From Nocardiopsis flavescens (GTDB taxonomy: Bacteria; Actinomycetota; Actinomycetes; Streptosporangiales; Streptosporangiaceae), in assembly GCF_900141985.1 (NCBI RefSeq), contig NZ_FQZK01000002.1, forward strand, positions 124,001 through 188,000: a stretch of DNA of 64,000 nt, in the 5' to 3' direction. Positions 6,748-15,302 of the stretch are shown in pieces. Positions within the stretch are counted from its first letter, which is position 1. Each line of letters starts with the position of its first letter. The translations under genes and the position numbers were made by a program. A model generated the notes under the pieces. That model was not told the DNA's origin, searched no databases, and saw nothing but the letters and a program-made list of their open reading frames with translations.

Positions 6748-8264
6748 CGGGCACCCCCCGCGGCGGCGGTCGCCGGCCCCGCCGCCAGGTCGGCGAACGC
6801 CCGACCCTGCGGGCGCAGCAGCCAGGCCGCGAGCACGTGCAGGCTCGGGTCGGCCAGCCCGTCCGGACCCGCCACCGCCGAGGTCGGGAACACCCGCACC
6901 GCACCGAAGTCCGCCTCCGCCCGGGCGAGCAGGTTGCCCAGCCCCAGGACCTGCCCGGCCCACTCCCGGGCCGGGGTGCCGCCCGGGTCCACGGAGGTGC
7001 CCCGCACCAGGTCGCCACGGGTGACGACCACCGCCAGGCGGCCCTGCGGCCGGCCCCCCGGCACCCGCCGGTGCCGCTCGACCTCGTCGCGCACCGCCCC
7101 GTAGGCCAGCTCCGGGTCGCGGGTGTGCGAGCGCTCCCCGGCCAGCCGGTCGCGCTCGGGGGCCGTCAGGCAGCGCCACACGGCGGGTATCCCCAGCGGG
7201 TCCACCACCAGGACGAACGTGGACGCCTCGCCCAGGTACTCCAGCTCCTCGGTGGTGGCGGTGCGGTTGAACCGCTCCCCGGCGGCGTCGAACAGCTGGA
7301 GGACCAGGGCCCGCCGCCCCGCACCCAGCCGCACCGTCGCCGCGCGCACCTTCCGGCCCGGCGGGGTGGGGCGGGTCCGGTGCCCGGGGGCCAGCGCCCG
7401 CGCGCCCTCCCGGGAGAGCCGGGCCGCCTCCTCGCCGAACGGCTCCAGATAGGAGTCGGGGCCCTGCCGCGCCGCCTGGGCCAGGGCCAGGTGCAGACCC
7501 GCCGCCAACCGGGTCTTGCCCGCGCCCGTGCCGCCGAACAGCGGCAGCAGGAACTCGCGCGCCTCCCCCGGCCGGTGTTCCAGCGGCCTGTCGCAGTGCG
7601 GGCACAGCGTCTCCAGGTCGGCCGCGCCCAGCAGGATCAGCGTCGGCAGGGTGCGGTCGCAGCGGCAGCGCCGCCGCAGCAGGCCGTGCGCCCCCGGGCG
7701 GACCGTGTCGTGCCGCCGCCCGCAGCGGCCGCACAGGTAGGCCGGGTAGGGCAGCCTCCGGTAGCACTCCGGGCACACCATCCGGATCCGGCGCACCACC
7801 CGCAGCCCCGTGTCCACCACCCGCAGCGCCCCCGCCAGTGACCAGGCCGCCGCCAGGTAGCCGCCCACCACCAGCGCGTGCGCGGCCACGTGCGGGAGCA
7901 GCAGCACCCCCCACAGCGCGGACGCCCGCCAGGTGCGCCGCACCGCGGAGCACAGGTCCCACCAGGCCGGACCGCCGTGGTAGCCGCGGTGGGCGGGCTC
8001 CCCGTGCACGTCGGGTCCGGGGCCGGCGGCACCGCCGCCGCCCGCCATGGTCCGGTGCACCTCGCGCAGGTACAGCCAGGTGAGCACGCACAGGCCCGCC
8101 ACCGCGGCGAGCACGCCCACGCCGACCAGCAGGCTCACCGCCGCCGCCAGGACCCACCAGCGGAACACCACCGCGACGGCGCCCGCCGCCACCAGCGGCA
8201 CGACCCCCAGGAGGACGGCCCCGGGCCGGGCCGCGCCGTCGTCGCGTTCGCCGGGACCGCTCAT
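6744..8264 (-). CDS. Membrane-anchored zinc-knuckle GTPase (double-GTPase 2-like)
   Basis: A 506-residue P-loop GTPase. The N-terminal half has hydrophobic helices (about 17-67 and 116-150), then four Cys pairs able to bind zinc (C164/C167, C178/C181, C200/C202, C221/C224). The GTPase core follows: P-loop GGTGAGKT at 244-251, G3 DAAGE at 326-330 and G4-like TRGD at 415-418. This layout matches what I remember as the DO-GTPase2 family, found beside GAP1 proteins. The ATG overlaps the GAP1 stop by ATGA, and its own stop overlaps the small membrane gene. It would sit on the membrane with the nucleotide-binding domain in the cytoplasm. The DAAGE variant keeps the Asp and Gly needed for the G3 switch. 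Confidence 0.8.
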   Translation of the reverse strand: MSGPGERDDGAARPGAVLLGVVPLVAAGAVAVVFRWWVLAAAVSLLVGVGVLAAVAGLCVLTWLYLREVHRTMAGGGGAAGPGPDVHGEPAHRGYHGGPAWWDLCSAVRRTWRASALWGVLLLPHVAAHALVVGGYLAAAWSLAGALRVVDTGLRVVRRIRMVCPECYRRLPYPAYLCGRCGRRHDTVRPGAHGLLRRRCRCDRTLPTLILLGAADLETLCPHCDRPLEHRPGEAREFLLPLFGGTGAGKTRLAAGLHLALAQAARQGPDSYLEPFGEEAARLSREGARALAPGHRTRPTPPGRKVRAATVRLGAGRRALVLQLFDAAGERFNRTATTEELEYLGEASTFVLVVDPLGIPAVWRCLTAPERDRLAGERSHTRDPELAYGAVRDEVERHRRVPGGRPQGRLAVVVTRGDLVRGTSVDPGGTPAREWAGQVLGLGNLLARAEADFGAVRVFPTSAVAGPDGLADPSLHVLAAWLLRPQGRAFADLAAGPATAAAGGAR

Positions 8265-10678
8265 CGCCGGTCGCCTCCCCGCATCCGGAACAGGCCCCGC
8301 CGGGACCGGTGCCCCCGCACCCACAGGTCGAACCCGGCCGCCTCCTCGCCCGGCAGCCGCCGCCGCACCCGCCCCGCGTGCCGCCGGCTCCAGCCCTCCA
8401 GGGCCGTGGCCAGCACCTCCCGCTCCACGGTCGCCGCCCGCTCCGGCCCCAGCCCGGGCCCCAGCCACGTGAGGTACACGCGGGCGGCGGTGTCCGCGTC
8501 CGGCGGGTCGTCGCACAAGCGCTGGACCGCGGCCTCCCGGTAGGCGACGAACACCTCCGCCGGGCACGCGCCGAGAACGCGGGCCGCCGTCCGCGGCGCA
8601 GCCCGGTCCAGCAGCACGGCGGCCACCGACCGCAGGCAGACGTCGGCGGGCGCGGGGTGCGCCCGGTCCAGCAGGGACCACGGACCCGGGTCCGGTCCGG
8701 CCCCCCCGACGCCCGCGTCCGACACGACCGTGCGCGACCATGCGGACAGCACCCCGTCCAGGGCCTCCCGGTCGTGGAGCGCCCGCGCCGCCTCCGCCGG
8801 GATCCGGGTGCGCAGCGGGTGTGCGGCCACCTCCTCGGCCAGGGCGTGCCAGGCGGTCTCGGCGCCCACCGGGGGAGCGGCCACCAGCGGCGCGCACACC
8901 CAGCCCGCCACGTCCGGGGCGGTCCGCACCCCCGGCACCAGGACACGCAGCGTGCGCAGCGCGGCCCGCGGACCGTGCCCGCGCCCCCAGACCTCCGTCA
9001 GCAGCGACGCGTCCACGTCGTGCTCCGCCGCCCCGGGGGCGCCCGCGGCCCTGCCCCCGGCGCGGATCTCCGCCACGTCCGCCAGCAGCCGAGCCGGGTC
9101 CTCCCGCCCGTCCAGGCCCAGCCGCCGCAGCTCGCGCAGCAGAGCGCCGCCGTCGCGGTCCCCGGTGAACAGCGCTCCCACGGGTCCGGCGGCCAGCACG
9201 CCGAGCCGGGCCCGGGGCAGCCCCGCCAGCCGGGCCGCCGCCCCGCGCCGCACCTCCGGGTGGGCGGCGAGCAGGGCCGCCACGGCCGGTTCCGGAACGC
9301 CCTTCGGCGGGGCCTGTGCCAGCAGCGGGCCCACCACCCCGCTCCCGTACCGCTCCAGGGACAGGGCCGAGGGCACCAGCCCGCAGGCCCGGGCCCAGCG
9401 CAGCAGCTCCACCGCCCGCTCCGGCGGTGTCCACCCCCCGGACCCGTCGGGGCCGGAGGGGCCGGCGGAGGGGAGCGGCACCGACAGCAGGGCGGTGATC
9501 CGCCCGCGGGCCGCCTCCCGCACCGGCGCGGAGCGCATGGGCAGCGCCGCCGGCGCCGCGGCCCCGGCCACGATCCCGTCCAGGCAGCGGTGGACCAGCA
9601 GCCGGTCCATCCGTCCGATCAGCTCGGGCGACCCCGTGCGGTGCGCCACCCGTTGCAGGTCCGCGAGGGAGCGGTCGTCCGCGGCGCCGCCGTCCACGAC
9701 CCGGCCCGCCAGCGCCGAGGAGTCCGCCGCGGGCAGCCACTCCACCGCCGCCGGGAGCCAGCCCCGCACGGCCCGCAGCTCCGCCGCCGACACCCCGCGG
9801 CCGGGGCCGCGGAGCAGGTCGGCGGCGGCCAGCACCGGGTGCCAGTCCGCCAGCGACGCCTCCCGGCCGCCCGCACACCCGCCGGCCCCGCGCCACATCC
9901 CCTCGGCCCCCGCGGTGCCCGCGGCCACGGCCCGGCCGGCCGCCGCACGTGTCGCGGGTGGCGGGTCGGGCAGCGAGTCGAGCGTGCCCACCACCGGGTC
10001 CACCACCGTGAACCGGCCCCGCAGCGGCCCCAGGTCGCCGCCGGGCGGCACCCCCACCACGTGGGCGAACGTCTCCTGCGGGCTGGCGCTGTAGGTCGCG
10101 AACGCCATGCCGCGGGCCCGCTCCGGAGGCAGCAGGTGCGCCAGCGCCGCCACCCAGTGCGCCACCGTCGCGCTGTCGGCCACCAGGACCACGGGCCGGT
10201 CCCCGCCGACGGCGGCGTCCACCGCGGACAGCAGCCGCACCACCAGCTCGGGCGGGTGCCCCCGGACCCACGCGTCGGTCCTGACACGTCCCAGCGGCCC
10301 GCCGGGCACCTCCAGCACCGGCAGGTCGGGGTCCCGCACCGGCACCGACGCCCAGAAGGCGGCGTCCCACAGCTCGGCCGCCAGCGGCCCGCCCGCCCCC
10401 ACCAGGCTGTGCGCGAAGTAGTTGCCGGGCCGCCCCGAGGGGTCCGGCCCGCACGAGACGATCCGGCTGACGACCGGGTATCCGCCCAGGTCGGGGGAGT
10501 AGCACAGGTTCACCGGATGCTCGTCCGCCCGGCCCGGGGGCGGCTCGTACACGGTGTACCGCTCCACCTCCGCCAGGACCCGCTGGTCCACACCCGGCGT
10601 CGCCGCGTTGAACTGGTAGCCCGCGTACCCCGAGAGCCCGTGCTCGCACGAGGTGTAGTAGAGCTGCGCGAAACCCAT
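8261..10678 (-). CDS. GTPase-associated protein 1-like (GAP1-N2 type)
   Basis: An 805-residue protein. Its first 100 residues carry the GAP1-N2 signature: MGFAQLYYTSCEHGLSG, then GYQFNAATPGV, and GRPGNYFAHSLVG about 85 residues in. The remainder is Ala/Leu-rich helical sequence consistent with the GAP1 middle and C-terminal domains. The family is known from genomics as an obligate neighbour of TRAFAC-type GTPases, with no biochemical role I can cite. Start ATG at 10678 follows GAGGAGG. Its stop overlaps the following GTPase by ATGA, and it lies 41 bases after the zinc-ribbon GTPase. This position between two GTPases suggests it bridges or regulates them. Confidence 0.8.
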   Translation of the reverse strand: MGFAQLYYTSCEHGLSGYAGYQFNAATPGVDQRVLAEVERYTVYEPPPGRADEHPVNLCYSPDLGGYPVVSRIVSCGPDPSGRPGNYFAHSLVGAGGPLAAELWDAAFWASVPVRDPDLPVLEVPGGPLGRVRTDAWVRGHPPELVVRLLSAVDAAVGGDRPVVLVADSATVAHWVAALAHLLPPERARGMAFATYSASPQETFAHVVGVPPGGDLGPLRGRFTVVDPVVGTLDSLPDPPPATRAAAGRAVAAGTAGAEGMWRGAGGCAGGREASLADWHPVLAAADLLRGPGRGVSAAELRAVRGWLPAAVEWLPAADSSALAGRVVDGGAADDRSLADLQRVAHRTGSPELIGRMDRLLVHRCLDGIVAGAAAPAALPMRSAPVREAARGRITALLSVPLPSAGPSGPDGSGGWTPPERAVELLRWARACGLVPSALSLERYGSGVVGPLLAQAPPKGVPEPAVAALLAAHPEVRRGAAARLAGLPRARLGVLAAGPVGALFTGDRDGGALLRELRRLGLDGREDPARLLADVAEIRAGGRAAGAPGAAEHDVDASLLTEVWGRGHGPRAALRTLRVLVPGVRTAPDVAGWVCAPLVAAPPVGAETAWHALAEEVAAHPLRTRIPAEAARALHDREALDGVLSAWSRTVVSDAGVGGAGPDPGPWSLLDRAHPAPADVCLRSVAAVLLDRAAPRTAARVLGACPAEVFVAYREAAVQRLCDDPPDADTAARVYLTWLGPGLGPERAATVEREVLATALEGWSRRHAGRVRRRLPGEEAAGFDLWVRGHRSRRGLFRMRGGDRR

Positions 10679-10719
10679 CGGCGGGACCTCCTCTCGTCCG
10701 GGACGGTGACCGCCACGGT

Positions 10720-11919
10720 TCAGGACCGCCCCTCCCGGGACGGGACGACACCGAAACCGCCGAGCATCCACAGGAAGGGGTCGGCGACCCGGTAGGGGCG
10801 CACCCCGCCCCGCAGGCGCTGCTCGGCGTCGGGCGCGTGCCCGAGCGCCGACACCCCGAAGTACCGGGCGTCGGCGTAGTGGTTGGTGATGTGCGCGTCG
10901 ATGCGGCCGCCGTCCCACCGGTGCAGCAGCCGCCGGATCTGGGCGTGCACGTCGCGGCTGTCGGAGCCGTCGAAGTAGGGGGCGTCCGGCTGGGGGCGGC
11001 GCAGCGGCGACCCGGGGTCGAGCGCGTCGTGGAACACGTCGAGCTTGGTCAGGCACACCGCCATCGGTACGGGGATGGGCCGCGAGGGCGACCCCGTCCG
11101 GCGCAGCAGCAGGTCCGTGACCCGGCCCAGCATGTCCAGCGGCGGGTGCTCGGCGCGCTCGGGCGGCGGCAGCGGCGTGCCCGGCGCGGCCTCGGCGCGT
11201 GCCCCGGGCATCCGCAGCGGGTCCAGCAGCAGGATGACCCCGTCGGCGTTCTCCAGGTAGCGCAGGTTGGTCTCCACGCTCTCCTCGGTGGTGAGGTCCT
11301 CGCCGGCCGTGTCGAAGAACGACAGCAGCGTGTGCCGGGGGCGGCGCCCCCACGGGCCGCGCGGGCGGGTCGTGAACCGGAAGACCAGCGGCTCGCGTGC
11401 CGCCCCGGTGCGCCGGGTGGCGGCCAGCAGCCGGGCGTCGTCGTATAGCGGCCCCTCGTAGTCGGTGCGGAAGCGGTGCCGGGTGTGGTCGTCGGAACCG
11501 CCCACCGAGGCCTCGAAGCGCGCGCCCACCCGGTGCATCAGCTCGTGGATGAGCACGGTCATGAACACCGTCTTGCCGGACTCGCGCGCGCCGACCAGGG
11601 CGATGAGGCGGCCGGGGATGCGGCCGAAGTTCACCGGCAGCCGGGCGTGGCAGGTGGCGCAGACCCGGGTGCCGGTGGATGCGCCGCAGTGGGGGCACGC
11701 CGCGCGGGGGCGGCGGCCGTCGGCCGCGAACACCGGTGGCAGGTGCTCGCGGCGGCCCAGGTGGGCGCGCAGCTCCGCGTCCTCGGACGGGTCGCACCGG
11801 CGGCCGTCGGGTCCGGGGCGGCCGCCGCAGCGGAACAGGATGAGGCGCCGCGTCAGACGGGTGTAGCAGTAGGGGCACACCGGGCGGTCGGGGGCGCCCA
11901 GCCGGTCGAGCGCGATCAC
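10720..11919 (-). CDS. Zinc-ribbon TRAFAC-type GTPase
   Basis: A 399-residue soluble GTPase. Two Cys clusters at the N-terminus (C15/C18 with C31/C42; C75/C78 with C87/C90) form likely zinc ribbons. The G domain follows: P-loop GARESGKT at 110-117, G3 DTAGE at 203-207, G4 TKLD at 291-294, and a SAL triplet at 357-359 in the G5 position. The GTG at 11919 is chosen because it overlaps the preceding stop in GTGA; the residues before it belong to the upstream protein's frame. No membrane helix is predicted, in contrast to the second GTPase of the operon. GTP hydrolysis is inferred from intact motifs; the target is unknown. Confidence 0.85.
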   Translation of the reverse strand: MIALDRLGAPDRPVCPYCYTRLTRRLILFRCGGRPGPDGRRCDPSEDAELRAHLGRREHLPPVFAADGRRPRAACPHCGASTGTRVCATCHARLPVNFGRIPGRLIALVGARESGKTVFMTVLIHELMHRVGARFEASVGGSDDHTRHRFRTDYEGPLYDDARLLAATRRTGAAREPLVFRFTTRPRGPWGRRPRHTLLSFFDTAGEDLTTEESVETNLRYLENADGVILLLDPLRMPGARAEAAPGTPLPPPERAEHPPLDMLGRVTDLLLRRTGSPSRPIPVPMAVCLTKLDVFHDALDPGSPLRRPQPDAPYFDGSDSRDVHAQIRRLLHRWDGGRIDAHITNHYADARYFGVSALGHAPDAEQRLRGGVRPYRVADPFLWMLGGFGVVPSREGRS

Positions 11920-14900
11920 AGGCGGAGCTCCTTCACCGAGGGCTGGCACAGCCGGGTGCCGTCCGGGACGTCGCCCAGGGGCAGGCACACCAGCCAGGCC
12001 GGCCGGGCGGTCCGGGGCGGGCGGACCCGCAGGGACAGCCGCTGGCCGGCCGCCAGCCGCCGGGACGGGAACACGGCCAGCACCAGGCCCTGGTCGACGC
12101 GGTCCGGCGGGAACCCGCCCTCGGCGTAGACCACGGCGATGCGGGGGCAGGTGCAGGCGGTCCCGGCGGCCACGGTGACCCGCCGGTCGCGGCGCAGCAG
12201 CCCCGCGGGGGCGACGCGGTAGTCGAGCACGCCCCCGCCCGGGACGGTGAGGACGGCGGGCGGCCCGGGGGTGCCGCCGACGACGGCGCGCACGGCCACC
12301 CGTGCCGTCCCGGGGCCCATGGGGGCCTCGAACCCGCCCCCGGCCTCGTACCGGGGGCGCTCGCAGAGCGCCTCCCCGCCGTCCCGCGAAGGCCCGGACG
12401 TGTCGTCGGGGTCCGCCGGACGCCAGGTCACCGCGGCGGCGGACGCCCCCTCGGGCCAGGTCCAGCCCAGGCGCACCAGGTCGCCGAACCGCCGCGCGTG
12501 CAGCCCCGCCACCGCCGGAACGGCCACCACCCGCACCGACGCCCCCACCACGGCCTGGTCGCCGCAGGAGGTCACGGCCACCACGTGGTGCGTTCCGGGA
12601 CCCAGCTCCACCCGTACCCTCTCCCGCTCCGGCGGTCCCAGGGCCGCCCGTCCGGCCCCGGCCGTCCCGCCCGCCTCGTCGATCCCGACCGTCTCGCCTG
12701 AGGCGGGTGCCCCGCCGGGGGCCCGCCCCGGCCGGTCCGCTCGGGGTGCCTCACGTGTCCGCTGTGTCTCGCCTGAGGAGGCCGCCCCGTTGGTGCCGGG
12801 CGTTTCGTCCGGGGCGGGGGCGCGGTCCTCGCGGGGTGCCCTGTCCGTGCGTTCGTCCTGGCCCGTCGGGGTATTGCGGTCCCCGCCGGGGGCGTTCTCC
12901 GCCCGGTCCGCGGCGCACGTCCCGCGCGCCCCGTGTGCTCCACCCGGCTCGGCCGCCCCCTCCCCCGGGAGTGCACCGGCGCTCCCGCTCGGGGGGAACA
13001 CATCCCCGATTCCGTCCGCCCGGTCCTTCCCGCCCGCACGTGCCGTCCCGGGCGCCCCGTTGCGGTTGCGGGCGGGCACCGCCGCGGTCCCGTCCGCTCC
13101 GAGGGCTCCTTCCGCCGCGCCGTCCCGGGAGGCCCCGTCGGCTCCGCGCGCTCCAGGGGCGGGCGCCGCCTCGACCGCACCGGCCGTCCCACCGGCCGTC
13201 CCACCGGCCCCAGCGGGCGCGGGCTTCGCGCCCGTCACGGTTGCGGACACCGGCGGGGCGTCCGCCGGCCGTCCGCCGTACGGCCCCGAGGGGACCGGGG
13301 AGCCGGGAGGGGAGACCGCGGGGACCGGGGCGCCGTGGGCGGCGACCTCGGCCGGGGGGACGCGGGTGCCCGGCGGCCAGGGCGGCCGGGCACCCGCCGT
13401 CCGCAGCGACACCCGGCCGCGGGCCGGCGGCGTCCACGACGCCGTGAACCCGCCCTCCCCGTCCGGGACCACCAGCAGGTCCTCCACCGGCGGCGGGGGA
13501 GGACCCGGCACCACCCGCCGCACCAGCCCCTCCGAGCCGCGGGCCGAACCCCCCGAGGTCAGGTACACCGCCCGCACCCGGTAGTAGTACTCCACGTCCG
13601 GGCGCACCCCGCGGTCGCGGAACCCCATCCCGTCGGTCGCCACCCGGACCCCGTCGCCGCCCCGCGGCGGGGCCCCCTCGCCGCGCACCACCTCCACCCG
13701 CACCGCCTCCGGCGGCACCCGCCACGCCCCCGTCACCTCCTCCTCGCCGGCGTGCACGGACAGGTCCCCGACCTCCGGGGCGAGCAGCACCGGGTCGGTC
13801 ACCCCCGGCTCCGAGGTACCCCGCCCCTCGCGCACCGCCGCCACCGCGTACCGCACCTCCGTGCCCACCGGCAGCCCCGGGTCGATGAACTCCGTCCCGG
13901 ACACCTCCCCGGCCAGCGCCTCCCGGGCACCGCGGCCCACCCGGCGCAGCACCCGGTAGCCGATCCGCCCCACCAGGCTCGGGCTGGGCCGCCACACCAC
14001 CACGGCGCCGCGCCCCTCCACCCGGGCGCGCACCTCGCGCGGCGGCAGCGGCGGCACCTCGCCCAGCCGCGCCCGCAGCCCGTCGTCGTCGGCGGCCAGG
14101 GCGCAGGCCGCCGCCAGCGCCCGCGCCGCCTCCTCGTCCCGGCCCTCGCGCAGCTCCTCCTCCGCCCGCGCCGACAGCTCCTCCACCCGGACCGCGCGCT
14201 CCCGCACCTGGGCGGCCGCACCGTGGTCGGCGGGCAGGTCCGCCGCCGCGGCCTGCGCCTGGCGCAGCTGGTCGTCGGCGAGCAGGTCCCGCACCTCCCG
14301 CTCGGCCCGGGCGACGCGGTCCGAACCCGCCGGGCGGCGGCGCACCGCCGCCGCCAGCAGCGCCGCCTCCGCCTCCGCCAGCCCCCGGCGCGCCCAGGGG
14401 CGGGCCAGCGCCGCCTCGCCCACCTCGGCCGGGCGCGCCCGCAGCTCCTCGGCCACCTCCCACAGCACCACCGCGTCGCGCTCCGCGCGCGTGGCACAGG
14501 AGCGCAGCACACCCAGCACGTTCTCCGCCGCGGCCTTGCCCTCGGTCAGCGGCTCCACCTGCACCCGTGCCACCGCCCCGTCCAGCGCCGCGTCGTCCAG
14601 GACGCCGCCGTCCACCAGCCGGAACCCGTCCACCACCGTGAACCCGCCCGCCAGCCGCCCCGCCCCGAACACCACCTCCGGGGAGAACACCGCGCCGCGG
14701 GTGCGCAGGTTGTCGCGCAGGCTCCGGAAGGTCCGCACCGGCGGCTGCACGGGCAGCTCGGGCAGCTGCTCCACCACCCGCACGCCCCGCTCCCGCAGCA
14801 GGCGCTCGGCCTCGCCCTCGGGCATGCCCACCGAACCCGCCATGGCACGCAGCGCCCAGCGGTCCACCAGGGAGGTGGAGAGGCCGTCGGCGATGTCGGA

Positions 14901-15302
14901 CCACTCCGCCAGCGCCCGCGCCGCCGCCTCGGCCCGCACCCGGGAGAAGTGCCCGTGGGTGAGCGCCCCCTCCCGGTCCAGCCGCTCGTGCGCCGCCACC
15001 AGGTCCACCAGCACCCGGCGCAGGGTGCGGCGGCGCGCCTGGAGCCCCCGCCAGTAGGTGCACACCGCCGCCACGTGCGCGGCGAACGCCTCCGGGTCGG
15101 CGGACAGCCGCCGCTCCCTGTCCGCCCCCATCCCGTAGCGGACGAACAGGTCGGCGGGCGGCCCGCCGGTGCGCGCCGCCGCCAGCACCTCGTCCTCGTA
15201 CCGCCGCCGTTCCCGCACGTCCCAGGGCACAGCCGCCCGCTCCCTCGCCAGAGTCCGCCCCACGCCGCCACCGTGCCCGCGCCCGGCGGGCCGCCCCGTC
15301 AC
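11916..15302 (-). CDS. Large fibronectin-III-like partner of the Hsp70
   Basis: A 1128-residue protein translated immediately after the Hsp70 (GTGA overlap at 15299-15302; a second in-frame GTG at 15263 is an alternative). Residues 1-480 are mainly helical and rich in Glu/Arg/Ala. About residues 480-760 hold two to three beta-sandwich segments with the fibronectin-III rhythm (for example ARVEGRGAVVVWRPS, then VGTEVRYAVAAVREG). Then comes a roughly 200-residue Pro/Ala/Gly/Asp/Glu-rich linker, and finally another beta-rich C-terminal part. No enzyme motif is seen. The order suggests an adaptor that presents or receives clients for the adjacent chaperone. The linker codons are repetitive and may vary between strains. 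Confidence 0.75.
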   Translation of the reverse strand: MTGRPAGRGHGGGVGRTLARERAAVPWDVRERRRYEDEVLAAARTGGPPADLFVRYGMGADRERRLSADPEAFAAHVAAVCTYWRGLQARRRTLRRVLVDLVAAHERLDREGALTHGHFSRVRAEAAARALAEWSDIADGLSTSLVDRWALRAMAGSVGMPEGEAERLLRERGVRVVEQLPELPVQPPVRTFRSLRDNLRTRGAVFSPEVVFGAGRLAGGFTVVDGFRLVDGGVLDDAALDGAVARVQVEPLTEGKAAAENVLGVLRSCATRAERDAVVLWEVAEELRARPAEVGEAALARPWARRGLAEAEAALLAAAVRRRPAGSDRVARAEREVRDLLADDQLRQAQAAAADLPADHGAAAQVRERAVRVEELSARAEEELREGRDEEAARALAAACALAADDDGLRARLGEVPPLPPREVRARVEGRGAVVVWRPSPSLVGRIGYRVLRRVGRGAREALAGEVSGTEFIDPGLPVGTEVRYAVAAVREGRGTSEPGVTDPVLLAPEVGDLSVHAGEEEVTGAWRVPPEAVRVEVVRGEGAPPRGGDGVRVATDGMGFRDRGVRPDVEYYYRVRAVYLTSGGSARGSEGLVRRVVPGPPPPPVEDLLVVPDGEGGFTASWTPPARGRVSLRTAGARPPWPPGTRVPPAEVAAHGAPVPAVSPPGSPVPSGPYGGRPADAPPVSATVTGAKPAPAGAGGTAGGTAGAVEAAPAPGARGADGASRDGAAEGALGADGTAAVPARNRNGAPGTARAGGKDRADGIGDVFPPSGSAGALPGEGAAEPGGAHGARGTCAADRAENAPGGDRNTPTGQDERTDRAPREDRAPAPDETPGTNGAASSGETQRTREAPRADRPGRAPGGAPASGETVGIDEAGGTAGAGRAALGPPERERVRVELGPGTHHVVAVTSCGDQAVVGASVRVVAVPAVAGLHARRFGDLVRLGWTWPEGASAAAVTWRPADPDDTSGPSRDGGEALCERPRYEAGGGFEAPMGPGTARVAVRAVVGGTPGPPAVLTVPGGGVLDYRVAPAGLLRRDRRVTVAAGTACTCPRIAVVYAEGGFPPDRVDQGLVLAVFPSRRLAAGQRLSLRVRPPRTARPAWLVCLPLGDVPDGTRLCQPSVKELRL

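Noticed and set aside
6744-10751. A 1335-codon frame running through the GAP1 gene into GTPase-2
   Set aside because: The GAP1 protein in the other frame has clear family motifs; the real GTPase starts at 8264 with an ATGA overlap.
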